From UKL13-3 sp964392775 (GTDB lineage Bacteria > Bacteroidota > Bacteroidia > UKL13-3), in the NCBI GenBank assembly GCA_964392775.1, contig CAYMRD010000015.1:1-64000 (forward strand): 64,000 bases of DNA. The letters run 5' to 3'. How positions within the stretch are numbered: the first letter of the stretch is position 1; each line of letters starts with the position of its first letter. Positions 8,013 through 17,935 of the stretch are shown here, one piece after another. The notes under the pieces are model-generated. The model saw only the letters and a program-made list of their open reading frames with translations. It was not told the origin of the DNA and ran no database searches. The translations under genes were made by a program, and so were the position numbers.

Positions 8013-9458
8013 TTATTTCCCATCCACACCAAATCCATAATAACCTTTAGAGCCATCGGGGTTAATTCCTTCCAGCAATACGCCTCCTTTTTTGTTGGCA
8101 AAGGCATTGCGCACATCGGTTGGAGTGTATACCGGCTTTTTATCAATGGTGATAATGATAAACCCGTTTGGTACTCCTGCTTTTTTGAATACACTTTTTT
8201 CATCCGCTTTTTTCAAACGCACACCATTTGGTATTTTAAGGTTCAGGCGTTCATCCCGGCTTACGGTTTCAAACTCGCTGTTTAATACCTTACCTGCTTC
8301 TACTTTTTCTGATTTGATGATGCCAATTTCCCCGTCTTTGTTTTTGAGTGTCACCTCAAATTGTTTTTCCTTGTTATCTCTGATTACGGTTATGAGAAGC
8401 TTGTCGCCCGGATTGCGTTTGCCCACCTGCTCCTGCAACTCCGAACTTGAGTTTACAGCCACATCCCCAATCTTCACAATCACATCCTTATCTCTGATAC
8501 CGGCATCTAAAGCGGCACTGTTCGGGTTTACCTTGGCTACAAACACGCCACGTACTTCCTTCAATCCTTCTTTATCGGCCAAAGCAGCGTTTACATCCTG
8601 AATGCTCACTCCCAAAAATCCACGTTGTACCACACCATACTTGAGCAAATCATCCACAATTTTTTTCATCAGATTGCTGGGAACGGCAAAGGCATACCCT
8701 GCATACTGCCCTGTATTGGAAGCAATAGCAGTATTAATTCCAATCAGTTTCCCTTCGGATGAAACCAAAGCACCTCCACTGTTACCGGGATTTACGGCCG
8801 CATCCGTTTGAATAAATGATTCGATTGAATACTGAGACTCCGGTTTACGCGGATCGCGCAGCAAATTGAGGTTACGTCCTTTGGCACTCACAATACCTGC
8901 TGTTACGGTTGAGGTAAGGTTAAACGGATTGCCCACAGCCAAAACCCATTGCCCTACTTTAACTTCATCGGAGTTGCCCACCATGGCAAAAGGCAGATTT
9001 TTCTCATCTATGCGCAGTAAAGCCAAATCGGTATTGGGATCATGCCCCAGCAATTCGGCATCATACTCACGTTTGTCATTTAAAATTACTTTTATTTTAG
9101 AGGCTCCGTCAATCACATGGTTATTGGTTACAATATATCCGTCTTGCGAAATGATAACCCCGGACCCTGCACCATGGCGGGGCATATTGGGTGGCTGAAA
9201 TCCAAAAAAATCAAACGGATCCTGTTGCTGCTGTCCACCCTCAATGGTAGTAATGATATGCACCACAGTAGGTGTCACCAAATCGGCCACTTCTACAAAA
9301 TCAGGCCGGCTGCCCGATTCACTCAAACTTGCATAACGAGCGGCATACTGTTCGGCAAAAACGGCAGACGTTTTTTGATTGTCAATAAGTTTTGTTACAC
9401 CAACGGCTACCAAACCTCCAAGGCTTGCAACAGCCAATAATCCTAAATATTTTTTCAT
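8013..9458 (-). CDS. htrA: HtrA/DegQ-type periplasmic serine protease with two PDZ domains
   Basis: An envelope quality-control protease and chaperone of family S1C, 481 residues long. An N-terminal hydrophobic segment (about residues 4-21) acts as a signal or anchor. The trypsin-like domain carries the complete triad His114 ('TNNHVIDG'), Asp144 ('TDLALL') and Ser227 ('NPGNSGGAL'). PDZ domains follow at about 275-370 and 385-481. The start was set at the ATG at 9458 (MKKYLGLL), because the longer frame beginning at 9494 adds 12 residues in front of an evident signal segment. It stands alone on the minus strand; the long gap downstream is full of repeats. Confidence 0.95.
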   Translation of the reverse strand: MKKYLGLLAVASLGGLVAVGVTKLIDNQKTSAVFAEQYAARYASLSESGSRPDFVEVADLVTPTVVHIITTIEGGQQQQDPFDFFGFQPPNMPRHGAGSGVIISQDGYIVTNNHVIDGASKIKVILNDKREYDAELLGHDPNTDLALLRIDEKNLPFAMVGNSDEVKVGQWVLAVGNPFNLTSTVTAGIVSAKGRNLNLLRDPRKPESQYSIESFIQTDAAVNPGNSGGALVSSEGKLIGINTAIASNTGQYAGYAFAVPSNLMKKIVDDLLKYGVVQRGFLGVSIQDVNAALADKEGLKEVRGVFVAKVNPNSAALDAGIRDKDVIVKIGDVAVNSSSELQEQVGKRNPGDKLLITVIRDNKEKQFEVTLKNKDGEIGIIKSEKVEAGKVLNSEFETVSRDERLNLKIPNGVRLKKADEKSVFKKAGVPNGFIIITIDKKPVYTPTDVRNAFANKKGGVLLEGINPDGSKGYYGFGVDGK

Positions 9459-9619
9459 AAATGTCAGATAGATTTTCGCAAATCGCGTTTTCAAATATTA
9501 TTCCAAATATAACAACACAAATCGTGAAAATGATTTGCTTTGTCTAACTTGCACCCCAACGAGTCATTGATATTTATTATTTTACCGTTCAAACAAAATG
9601 CTGAAATTCGCAGCGTAAA

Positions 9620-10423
9620 ATGAGTCAGCACGACAAGCACCAATATTATTTCGAAAAATACCTGCGCAATGAAATGCCGGAGGCAGAGCGCAGTGCTTTT
9701 GATGAAAAATTGGCAGAAGATGCCGCGCTCCGGATGGCATTTGAATATTACCGGCTCAACCGCGATACCTTATTAGCCGAACTGATTAAAGAACACAAGC
9801 TCACCAGACGCGACAACCGCTTGAACAAACTGATTTTCCTGCTGATTTCGCTAACCGGTATCGCCCTTACATTCAACTATTTTGTGTACCGCCAACCCAC
9901 AACAGGCAATACCAATCCGCAACCTGCCAAAAGCAATATCTTTGTGCGGTATGTTCCTTTTTTAAACAGAGAACCCAAATCGAATCGCCCGGTAGCGACT
10001 CCCGTTGCAGTTCACCGGACAACTGTCAATAAAGACACCATTACTAACCTCGAACCTTCAACCGACAGGGATGAGAGATTGAGGTCTGACCTGTATCAAA
10101 GAGACACCTTTGTAACTGTTATGGATAAAGCAGGAGCCAATGCCTGGTTAACGTTTTGGCACCAGACGGATTCGTTGGGTGCGGATTCACCAGCAACCCG
10201 CCCCGTTTTTTCAAAAAGCAATAAAGCACCGATTATGCTGGTTGAATACTGGGAATCTCCATTTGGCTACAAGGGCTATTTCCTGCAAAAAAACACGCTT
10301 GTTTTATATGGCATCCGCCAGCCTAAAATTATTGTATACAAAGAGCAACACGAATTGTTTTTAATGCTGCCCGAAAAGGGCCGCATCCTCATTACTGAAC
10401 AACCTAATTTTACCTCATTTTGA
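9620..10423 (+). CDS. Uncharacterised single-pass membrane protein
   Basis: This 267-residue protein is not recognised as a known family. The N-terminus is soluble and acidic ('YFEKYLRNEMPEAERSAFDEKL'), with a look seen in many Bacteroidota membrane proteins that resemble anti-sigma factors, although no sigma gene is adjacent. One membrane segment covers about 70-88 ('LIFLLISLTGIALTF'). The remaining roughly 175 residues would be periplasmic and have no clear motif. A TAACTTGC element at 9545-9552 could be part of its promoter. The stop codon overlaps the TTG start of dapF (TTGA), so the two are translationally linked. Confidence 0.7.
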   Translation: MSQHDKHQYYFEKYLRNEMPEAERSAFDEKLAEDAALRMAFEYYRLNRDTLLAELIKEHKLTRRDNRLNKLIFLLISLTGIALTFNYFVYRQPTTGNTNPQPAKSNIFVRYVPFLNREPKSNRPVATPVAVHRTTVNKDTITNLEPSTDRDERLRSDLYQRDTFVTVMDKAGANAWLTFWHQTDSLGADSPATRPVFSKSNKAPIMLVEYWESPFGYKGYFLQKNTLVLYGIRQPKIIVYKEQHELFLMLPEKGRILITEQPNFTSF

Positions 10424-11232
10424 ATCTGACTTTTTACAAATATCAGGGAACCGGAAACGACTTCATTATGATTGATGACCGTGATGCGCTTTTCCCGGTT
10501 GAGAACACAACTCTGGTTGCCCACCTGTGCGACCGCAGGTTTGGCATTGGTGCCGATGGACTCATCTTGCTTCAAAACCATCCCGACCATAGCTTTTACA
10601 TGAAATACTACAATGCAGATGGCAATGAAAGCAGCATGTGTGGAAACGGTGGGCGTTGTATTGCCGCTTTTGCCGCACAGTTAGGCGTTATTACCGAAAC
10701 CACCCGTTTTTTTGCTATTGACGGACCACATGACAGCATCATTCAACCTGAAGAAAAAGGAAGCCGTTTTGTAAAACTCAAAATGAAAGCTGTAGATGAG
10801 GTAAACAAACGATCGGCCGGAACCTATGTACTCAATACGGGCTCTCCTCATTATGTTCATTTTACAGAACAAAACCTCATCGAGTTAAATGTTGTACCGG
10901 AGGCAAAACAGATACGGTACAATGACGAATTTGCTGCTCAGGGTATCAACGTAAACTTTGTACACGAAACCGGTGAAACATCCATCGCCATCCGTACTTA
11001 CGAACGGGGTGTGGAGGATGAAACCCTCAGTTGCGGAACGGGTGTAACAGCTGCCGCTTTGAGTTTGGCCCTTCGTAAAAAACTTCCTTCGGGCAATTAC
11101 CTTATCAATGTAAAAACAATGGGTGGCGATTTGCGGGTGAGTTATGATTTTGATGCAGAAGCACTCGCTTTTACCAATGTCTGGCTCCAGGGACCCGCAA
11201 CTTTTGTATTTAAAGGTTCCGTTCTGCTGTAG
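10420..11232 (+). CDS. dapF: Diaminopimelate epimerase
   Basis: It interconverts LL- and meso-diaminopimelate in the cytoplasm, for lysine and, usually, peptidoglycan synthesis. The 270-residue length is normal. The two catalytic cysteines are Cys74 ('SSMCGNGGRC') and Cys205 ('LSCGTGVTA'), and the substrate-binding 'GTGNDF' is at 10-15. The start is a TTG overlapping the TGA of the preceding gene. No ATG lies before the conserved 'FYKYQGTGNDF', so the TTG is strongly favoured. lysA, the next step of the pathway, lies 5.4 kb downstream on the same strand but not in one operon. Confidence 0.97.
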   Translation: MNLTFYKYQGTGNDFIMIDDRDALFPVENTTLVAHLCDRRFGIGADGLILLQNHPDHSFYMKYYNADGNESSMCGNGGRCIAAFAAQLGVITETTRFFAIDGPHDSIIQPEEKGSRFVKLKMKAVDEVNKRSAGTYVLNTGSPHYVHFTEQNLIELNVVPEAKQIRYNDEFAAQGINVNFVHETGETSIAIRTYERGVEDETLSCGTGVTAAALSLALRKKLPSGNYLINVKTMGGDLRVSYDFDAEALAFTNVWLQGPATFVFKGSVLL

Positions 11233-11307
11233 GCAGAAAAAAGTAAAAGAACTTGCGTATTTATGCGCAAAATGCTTTACCTTTATCCCTTTTAAAGGAA
11301 GCCTATT

Positions 11308-14300
11308 TTGTTAGTCGTAAATACTCAGCCGTTTGATTTAGTTTATACTTTGGTGATGCATCCGCATTTGGGATGCGTGCTGGAACCTCATGTAGTGCAG
11401 GTAAACGGACTTGGAAACTTTACACTCACCCACCAACGGGTTTTTTCGAAAACCGCTGAATACTTTGCAAAGAAAATTTCAGCTAAAGACATGGAGCTCA
11501 TCAAAATTTTGGATGAGGTGGATGACGATTATTTGTTCCGTAAGTTTTATGTGGATGGAAAAAAGAAGATCCGAACAGCGGAGTTTTTCGACAAATACTG
11601 CCCGGAAGCATTGTTAAACGAACAGATTCGCCCCTTTATCGAGCAGCGCATGCATGCTGTTTTGCAACAATTGCGGGGTAAAACCATTTACAAAACAGGA
11701 AACGACAACAATCCCACTTCTCTCAAAATTGAAGTAACCCCGCAAAAAGCAACCATCCTGCTTCATTTTAGAAGAGATGCCGAAGGTACCCGCTACTTCC
11801 CAACCATCAAATACAAAGGCGAGCGGATTGAGTTTATGTACAAAGGCGCTCAAATCATCAGCAATTCTCCCGCATGGATGTTGTTGGGCGAGCAACTTTT
11901 CGACTTTGAAAAAGATATTGACGGCAAAAAGCTGCAACCTTTCCTTAACAAACGATTTATACAGATTCCAAAAGCATCGGAAGAAACATATTTTAACAAG
12001 TTTGTAACCCAACTGGTTGAAAAATATGATGTGTATGCCGAAGGGTTTAATATCGTAACCGAACGCAACGAAGGTAAAACCAAATTAAACGTTCAACCAT
12101 TTACAGATGAACAACTGAGTTTAAAACTCACGTTCGACTACGGGAAAGGACATTTCGAATACGGAAGTCCTCAACAGGTATCGGCCGTTGTTGTAAAAAA
12201 AACGGACGACTATGTATTCAAACGGATTAAACGACACCGTATCTGGGAAGAAAAACAAAAAGATATAATTGAATCGCTTGGACTCAAGCAATTGCACGGA
12301 CCCTATTTTTCCCTCAAAAACGGTTCGCAAAAAATTATCACCGACCAGCTCATCCCTCTTGAAACCACTAATAAATATGAATTTTTAGAATGGATTAACG
12401 ATCATAACTCTGAACTCAAAGAACAAAATATCATTATTGAACAGTCGGATGAACTCAATAAATATTTTGTTGGTAATCGTGAAATTAAAATTGAAGTAAC
12501 TGAACAAAAAGATTGGTTTGATATCAAAGCGGTGGTGAAGTTTGGAGATTATACTTTCCCTTTTATGACCCTTAAGGAGAATATTCTTCGCGGGAAACGT
12601 GAGTTTATTTTACCCAACGGGCAAATTGCCGTGATTCCGAATGAGTGGTTTGGAAACCTTGCCGGAATGCTTGAGTTCTCGACCAGCGATGAGGAAATAA
12701 AACTCGAAAAACACCATATCGGACTGATCGATGAATTGAACAATCAGGGTGGTCAGTACCTGCGCTTAAGTGAAAAACTAGAGAAGATTAAACTCAATGG
12801 AAAAGACATTCCCGAAATAGCTCCACCGAACAACTTTAATGGCGCACTTCGTCCCTATCAAAAAGCAGGATTTGACTGGTTTTATTTTTTGAAACAAAAC
12901 GGATTTGGCGGCTGTCTGGCCGATGATATGGGTTTGGGAAAAACCATTCAAACGTTGGCTTTGCTGCAAAAGGAGAAAGAGCTGTATATCGAAACGCAGA
13001 AACAAAGCACAAGCCCAAAAGTTATTGCAATAGAAGAGCTGGATGAGGAAACGCCTCAGTTGAGTTTATTCAATGGAGAAAAACCGAAAGCTCATCCAAC
13101 CACAGAAACTGAACCTTCTGAAAAAGAAGAGCCGCCTCATTCTCTGCAAGGACCGTCACAATCCGTATTGCCGGAGGAGATGAAAACCTATGTCAAAACC
13201 TCATTAATTGTAGTACCAAACTCATTGGTGTACAACTGGTACAACGAAGCCCGCAAGTTTACACCGGGCATTAAAATATTAGTATATACGGGCATTAACC
13301 GTGATAAAAACCCGAACCTGTTTGTTAAATACGACCTTGTAATTAGCACTTACGGAACAGTGCGGGTTGATATTGATATTTTGAAAACGTTTAAGTTCAA
13401 CTATATCATTTTAGACGAAAGTCAATCCATCAAAAACCCACAGTCGCAATCTTCAAAAGCTGTTAAACTATTACGTGCTGCACACCGAATGGTATTGACC
13501 GGAACGCCTATTGAAAACAGTGTTCAGGAATTGTGGAGCCAACTGGCATTTATCAACCCCGGACTGGTGGGCAGCCTTCAATCGTTCACCGAACGTTTTG
13601 TGGTGCCGATTGAGAAACAAAATGACGTGGGCAAAATGCAACAACTGAAAGCCATCATCAAACCTTTTGTACTGCGCAGAACCAAAGACCAGGTGGCCGA
13701 AGAACTGCCTCCAAAAGTTGAACAAGTGGTGTATTGCAATATGACGGAGGAACAAGCCGAAGCTTATGAAACCGTGAAGTCTTATTTCCGGAATGAGATT
13801 CTCAAATCCATCCGGGAAGTTGGATTGGGCAAATCGCAACTTGCTTTGTTGGCCGGATTAACCAAACTGCGTCAGATTGCAAACCACCCTAAACTGTCGC
13901 AGCCTGATTTTACAGGACAATCGGGCAAGTTTGATGAGATCATTGCCAAAAGTGAAACGGCACAAGCCGAAGGTCATAAAGTATTGCTCTTTTCACAGTT
14001 TGTAAAACAGCTCGATATTTACCGTGAGCATTTTGACTCCAAAGGATGGAAGTATGCTTATTTAGATGGCAGTCTGAGCAGCGAACAAAGGCAAAAAGCG
14101 GTGAACGAGTTTCAGCAAAACAGCGATATCAAATACTTCCTCATCTCGCTTAAAGCAGGAGGCTTGGGGCTCAACCTTACCACTGCCGATTACGTCTTCA
14201 TCATCGACCCGTGGTGGAACCCGGCTGTTGAACGACAAGCGGTAGACCGCTCACACCGCATCGGGCAAACAAAAACAGTGTTCAACTATAAGTTCATTAC

Positions 14301-14433
14301 CAAGGATACCGTTGAAGAAAAAATATTGGCTTTACAGGAACGCAAAAAAGCTTTAGCCGATAATATCATCACCACCGAAGAAAGCTTTATCAAAAGCATT
14401 AATGTGGACGAGATTCTGGAGATTTTGAGTTAA
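11308..14433 (+). CDS. SNF2/Rad54-family DEAD/DEAH-box ATPase
   Basis: A 1041-residue Swi2/Snf2-type double-stranded-DNA translocase. Roughly 500 N-terminal residues, conserved in bacterial SNF2 proteins, precede the motor. Motor motifs are Walker A 'DDMGLGKT' (539-546, Lys545), the Walker B variant 'DESQ' (703-706), 'LTGTPIENS', and motif VI 'DRSHRIGQ' (980-987). A poorly conserved acidic, Pro/Glu-rich insertion of about 75 residues separates Walker A from motif Ia. The start is TTG at 11308, chosen because 'VVNTQPFDLVYTL' before the first ATG resembles the start of relatives. The partner protein and role (replication, repair or transcription remodelling) are not evident. Confidence 0.93.
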   Translation: MLVVNTQPFDLVYTLVMHPHLGCVLEPHVVQVNGLGNFTLTHQRVFSKTAEYFAKKISAKDMELIKILDEVDDDYLFRKFYVDGKKKIRTAEFFDKYCPEALLNEQIRPFIEQRMHAVLQQLRGKTIYKTGNDNNPTSLKIEVTPQKATILLHFRRDAEGTRYFPTIKYKGERIEFMYKGAQIISNSPAWMLLGEQLFDFEKDIDGKKLQPFLNKRFIQIPKASEETYFNKFVTQLVEKYDVYAEGFNIVTERNEGKTKLNVQPFTDEQLSLKLTFDYGKGHFEYGSPQQVSAVVVKKTDDYVFKRIKRHRIWEEKQKDIIESLGLKQLHGPYFSLKNGSQKIITDQLIPLETTNKYEFLEWINDHNSELKEQNIIIEQSDELNKYFVGNREIKIEVTEQKDWFDIKAVVKFGDYTFPFMTLKENILRGKREFILPNGQIAVIPNEWFGNLAGMLEFSTSDEEIKLEKHHIGLIDELNNQGGQYLRLSEKLEKIKLNGKDIPEIAPPNNFNGALRPYQKAGFDWFYFLKQNGFGGCLADDMGLGKTIQTLALLQKEKELYIETQKQSTSPKVIAIEELDEETPQLSLFNGEKPKAHPTTETEPSEKEEPPHSLQGPSQSVLPEEMKTYVKTSLIVVPNSLVYNWYNEARKFTPGIKILVYTGINRDKNPNLFVKYDLVISTYGTVRVDIDILKTFKFNYIILDESQSIKNPQSQSSKAVKLLRAAHRMVLTGTPIENSVQELWSQLAFINPGLVGSLQSFTERFVVPIEKQNDVGKMQQLKAIIKPFVLRRTKDQVAEELPPKVEQVVYCNMTEEQAEAYETVKSYFRNEILKSIREVGLGKSQLALLAGLTKLRQIANHPKLSQPDFTGQSGKFDEIIAKSETAQAEGHKVLLFSQFVKQLDIYREHFDSKGWKYAYLDGSLSSEQRQKAVNEFQQNSDIKYFLISLKAGGLGLNLTTADYVFIIDPWWNPAVERQAVDRSHRIGQTKTVFNYKFITKDTVEEKILALQERKKALADNIITTEESFIKSINVDEILEILS

Positions 14434-14460
14434 ACGATTTCAATCGTTATTTTCATTCCA

Positions 14461-15834
14461 TTAACAATTGATGGAAAACTCCAGCTCTTTATAGGTTTGT
14501 TCCGACAGGCATAAACAACCTGAAACGAAAGCAATAAACAATACCACAACACCTATCCGTTTGCGCATGGAAAGACTTTTCCATATCAATGCTAATTGTT
14601 CGGCATGGCTTATCACCAATACATATATCAGCAAATAAAAGGCTACTAAAAACCTTGGCTCGATTGCAATGGGTATGGATAACAAACAGGTAAAACCAAG
14701 AAACCCGGTGATCCACCACATTTGAGCCTTTAGCTTCCGGGCTTTTACACAAACCAATAAAACCATCATCCCCAAAAACCAAACGGTATAGTTGAGGATC
14801 GAAAATACCATGGATGGCTGCAGGTTGTATACATACGGAGTATTGTATTTGAGATCAATTCCGTTAAAAAAGTTTTTTGTAAAACGTACCATTCTGAATG
14901 GGTGAAAAACAACAAACTCAATATACTGAGCGTAATTCTGAATTTTATTGGCTTCCTCCCACTCCCCTTTCATTTGCTCCTTATTGTGGTAATAAAACAC
15001 CTGTGCTGTTTTGTAACAACCGGTATCGCCCACATAGGTGTCGTATTTCTGAACGTATAATCCCCAACGCAATTGTCCCAGGTACAAACTCCCGCCTCCA
15101 TAAAACTTATCGGTTGCCTGAAAAATAGAGCATACACCCCATACCTTTTGATTGACCAATACCTGAGGAATGCTTATCAAACAAGCAACAGCTACCAATG
15201 CAACCGACAAGAGCAATTTTCTCAAAAACGACTGATACGCATTCACCAGCAAAAACAATGGATACACCAGTAGCAATAGATTATAGATGGGACGGGTATT
15301 GAATACAAATCCACAAATGATACCCACCACTATTACCTTGACAAATGTTGGTTTATCGCTCCACAACAGGTTAAACCCCTGCAGCAATAAAAACAAACAC
15401 AACAAATCGCTCAAAGGGCAAGATATATACCTGAACCAGAAAAAATGAAAGACTACAATCAGCACCAAACGCTGCCCAATTGTAAACAGCTTTCCCGTTG
15501 CTTTTGCATACAATGATGGAACAAACTGCCACAATCCCCAACATACAAAAACAGTATTGAGGCATTTAAACACCGAGATCTCGTGCCAGTTGAGAAAACT
15601 TAAAATTTCAATCAACGTATAATTAAACAGCGGCAACAAAACGCCTCTTTGGGTAACATGGTTGTAAATACTAAACTGTCCATCCACCTCCAACTCCCTC
15701 CCCGACTCCCAATACCGTTTAGCATCGTAGTAAAAATGCTGAAGCCCGAAAAAATACTGAAGAACACTCAACAGCAGGCAGGTGAGCCAAAATACGGCTA
15801 TTGGATAGCTTTCTAGAGTTTGATTGTTTTTCAC
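14461..15834 (-). CDS. Polytopic inner-membrane protein, GT-C glycosyltransferase-like
   Basis: This 457-residue protein has about ten hydrophobic segments. The first segment is followed by a periplasmic loop with 'YYDAKRYWESG', the position where GT-C glycosyltransferases (PMT/ArnT type) carry an essential acidic residue. No family can be named with certainty. If it is a GT-C enzyme it would move a sugar from a polyprenyl-phosphate carrier outside the membrane. It converges on the SNF2 gene with only 27 bases between stop codons, a space holding a weak 6-bp hairpin. Confidence 0.65.
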   Translation of the reverse strand: MKNNQTLESYPIAVFWLTCLLLSVLQYFFGLQHFYYDAKRYWESGRELEVDGQFSIYNHVTQRGVLLPLFNYTLIEILSFLNWHEISVFKCLNTVFVCWGLWQFVPSLYAKATGKLFTIGQRLVLIVVFHFFWFRYISCPLSDLLCLFLLLQGFNLLWSDKPTFVKVIVVGIICGFVFNTRPIYNLLLLVYPLFLLVNAYQSFLRKLLLSVALVAVACLISIPQVLVNQKVWGVCSIFQATDKFYGGGSLYLGQLRWGLYVQKYDTYVGDTGCYKTAQVFYYHNKEQMKGEWEEANKIQNYAQYIEFVVFHPFRMVRFTKNFFNGIDLKYNTPYVYNLQPSMVFSILNYTVWFLGMMVLLVCVKARKLKAQMWWITGFLGFTCLLSIPIAIEPRFLVAFYLLIYVLVISHAEQLALIWKSLSMRKRIGVVVLFIAFVSGCLCLSEQTYKELEFSINC

Positions 15835-15910
15835 AGGCGATGGCTAATGAATGTGCAAAATATAAAAAACAAAACTCACCCAATAACAGATTTTGCAGTT
15901 ATTTGCAGGC

Positions 15911-16564
15911 ATGAACCCATTGATCACTTCCTGCAAAGCCTTTATTTTTGATATGGACGGGCTCCTTGTGGACTCTGAACCCTACTGGAAGATGGCCGAA
16001 AAAGAAGTATTCGGCAAACTTGGATTAACCCTTACCGATGAGCTGCTGAGACAAGTAATGGGCTTTCGTTTGAATGAAGTGGTAAGACACTGGTATCAAT
16101 ACCAACCCTGGCCACATCCAAATTTTGAGCAGACCGAAACCGATGTTTTGATTTGTGTGAAACAACTGATTAGTCAACACGCAGAAGCGCTGCCGGACGT
16201 ATACCAACTGTTGGAAATCCTCAAACAACAAAACAAACCAATAGCCCTCGCCTCATCTTCGGCCATGAGCTTAATTGAAACCGTAGTCGATAAACTTCAA
16301 ATTCGGAGCTATTTTGATTTTCTGGTATCTGCCGAAACAGAGCCTTACGGTAAACCGCATCCTTCTATTTTCCTTACAACGGCACAAAAGCTGGGAGTTT
16401 CGCCAAACGATTGTCTGGTATTTGAAGACTCTGTCAACGGAGTAATTGCGGCTAAAGCCGCCCGTATGAAGTGCATTGCAGTGCCCGAAGCGGCAACATT
16501 ACAGGACAACCGTTTTTCCATTGCCGACCTTATCATTCATTCACTTACAGAAGTATTGGATTAA
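15911..16564 (+). CDS. HAD-superfamily phosphatase (beta-phosphoglucomutase / 2-deoxyglucose-6-phosphatase-like)
   Basis: A 217-residue HAD hydrolase with a helical cap (class C1). The nucleophile motif is 'FDMDG' (Asp14, general acid Asp16), followed by 'LVDSEP', motif II 'ASSSAMS', and motif III/IV 'GKPHP..F' and 'VFEDSVNGV'. The pattern matches HxpB/YniC-type hexitol and 2-deoxyhexose-6-phosphate phosphatases, but the substrate cannot be read from the sequence. The ATG at 15911 was preferred to the TTG at 15893, which would add six residues inside an A/T-rich promoter-like region. It lies 72 bases before lysA. Confidence 0.88.
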   Translation: MNPLITSCKAFIFDMDGLLVDSEPYWKMAEKEVFGKLGLTLTDELLRQVMGFRLNEVVRHWYQYQPWPHPNFEQTETDVLICVKQLISQHAEALPDVYQLLEILKQQNKPIALASSSAMSLIETVVDKLQIRSYFDFLVSAETEPYGKPHPSIFLTTAQKLGVSPNDCLVFEDSVNGVIAAKAARMKCIAVPEAATLQDNRFSIADLIIHSLTEVLD

Positions 16565-16636
16565 AGTTCCTCTTTACCAGTTTGCTGATTTGTGTATCTT
16601 GCAGCCTCATTTAATTTAACCTAAAACTGTAAGAAC

Positions 16637-17866
16637 ATGGAGTTGGTAAACAACAATTACTATGCAGGCGATGTGAAGCTGCTGGATGTGGCCGAAGAAT
16701 TTGGCACACCCGTTTATGTGTATGATGCAAACAAGATTGTAGAAAAGTACAACAAACTTAAACATGCATTTAAACCTGTAAACGTAAAGCTGAAGTATGC
16801 CTGCAAAGCGTTGAACAACTCCAATATCCTGAAACTGTTGAAAAATGAAGGAGCGGGACTTGATACCGTTTCCATCAACGAAGTTCACCTTGGGTTACGT
16901 GCCGGATTCAGTCCTGATGAAATCATCTTCACGCCCAATTGCGTAAGTTTTGAAGAAATCAAACTTGCAGTTGAACTGGGTGTTCATATCAATATCGACA
17001 ATATCAGTATCCTTGAGCAATTTGGCCACGAATACGGAAGCAAGGTGCCTTGCTGCATTCGTTTGAACCCGCATATCATGGCCGGAGGAAATTCAAAAAT
17101 CTCAACCGGACATATCGACTCAAAATTCGGAATTTCAATTTACCAGTTGCGCCATGTATTGCGTGTGGTAAAGTCAAATAATATCAACGTAAACGGTTTG
17201 CACATGCATACCGGCTCGGACATTTTGGATGCAGGTGTGTTTTTACAAGGGGCCGAAATTTTGTTTGACGCTGCTAAAGACTTTCCTGATTTGCAATTCA
17301 TTGATTTTGGTAGCGGATTCAAAGTAGCCTACAAAGAAGGAGATATCACTACAGATGTTGAAGAATTAGGCGGAGCCATTGCTCAACGCTTTCTGGAGTT
17401 TACCAAAGAATATGGTCGCGACCTTGAGCTTTGGTTTGAGCCGGGTAAATATATTGTAAGTGAGTCGGGTTACTTTTTGGTAAAAACCAATGTAATCAAA
17501 CAAACTACTGCAACGGTATTCATTGGAGTTGATTCAGGCTTAAACCACCTTATCCGTCCGATGTTGTACGATTCGTACCATACCATTGTGAACATCTCAA
17601 ACCCGGAAGGGAAAAACCGCATCTACACGGTAGTCGGAAATATTTGCGAAACGGACACTTTTGGTTGGGATCGTAAAATAACCGAAACCAAAGAAGGCGA
17701 TATTCTTTGCTTTAAAAATGCCGGAGCTTATGGCATCACCATGGCCTCTAATTACAATGCACGTTTCCGCCCGGCCGAAGTATTAATTTACAATGGTAAA
17801 GCGCACCTGATTCGCAAACGCGAAACCATGGAAGACCTTACCCGAAATGAGGTTGATGTTTTATAA
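16637..17866 (+). CDS. lysA: Diaminopimelate decarboxylase
   Basis: It performs the PLP-dependent last step of lysine synthesis, meso-diaminopimelate to lysine. The 409-residue protein has the fold-III alanine-racemase-like barrel with the PLP Lys57 ('YACKALN'), 'HMHTGSDI', the glycine loop 'FGSGFKVAY', 'EPGKYIVSESG', and the C-terminal substrate-binding 'CETDTFGWDR' (Cys337) and 'GAYGITMASNYN'. An upstream TATCTTGC (16595-16602) could be a -7 promoter element. Confidence 0.97.
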   Translation: MELVNNNYYAGDVKLLDVAEEFGTPVYVYDANKIVEKYNKLKHAFKPVNVKLKYACKALNNSNILKLLKNEGAGLDTVSINEVHLGLRAGFSPDEIIFTPNCVSFEEIKLAVELGVHINIDNISILEQFGHEYGSKVPCCIRLNPHIMAGGNSKISTGHIDSKFGISIYQLRHVLRVVKSNNINVNGLHMHTGSDILDAGVFLQGAEILFDAAKDFPDLQFIDFGSGFKVAYKEGDITTDVEELGGAIAQRFLEFTKEYGRDLELWFEPGKYIVSESGYFLVKTNVIKQTTATVFIGVDSGLNHLIRPMLYDSYHTIVNISNPEGKNRIYTVVGNICETDTFGWDRKITETKEGDILCFKNAGAYGITMASNYNARFRPAEVLIYNGKAHLIRKRETMEDLTRNEVDVL

Positions 17867-17935
17867 AGAAGGGATTAGGGAATTAAGAGATTGAGTACAA
17901 TCGTATATCTAAATAGAAACAAGAAGATAAATTAT

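Noticed and set aside
13471..13839. 122-codon minus-strand frame
   Set aside because: It is opposite the SNF2 motor domain with intact helicase motifs.
14434..14460. Terminator between the SNF2 gene and the convergent membrane protein gene
   Set aside because: AACGAT/ATCGTT gives only a 6-bp A/T-rich stem with a short, interrupted T run; too weak to call.
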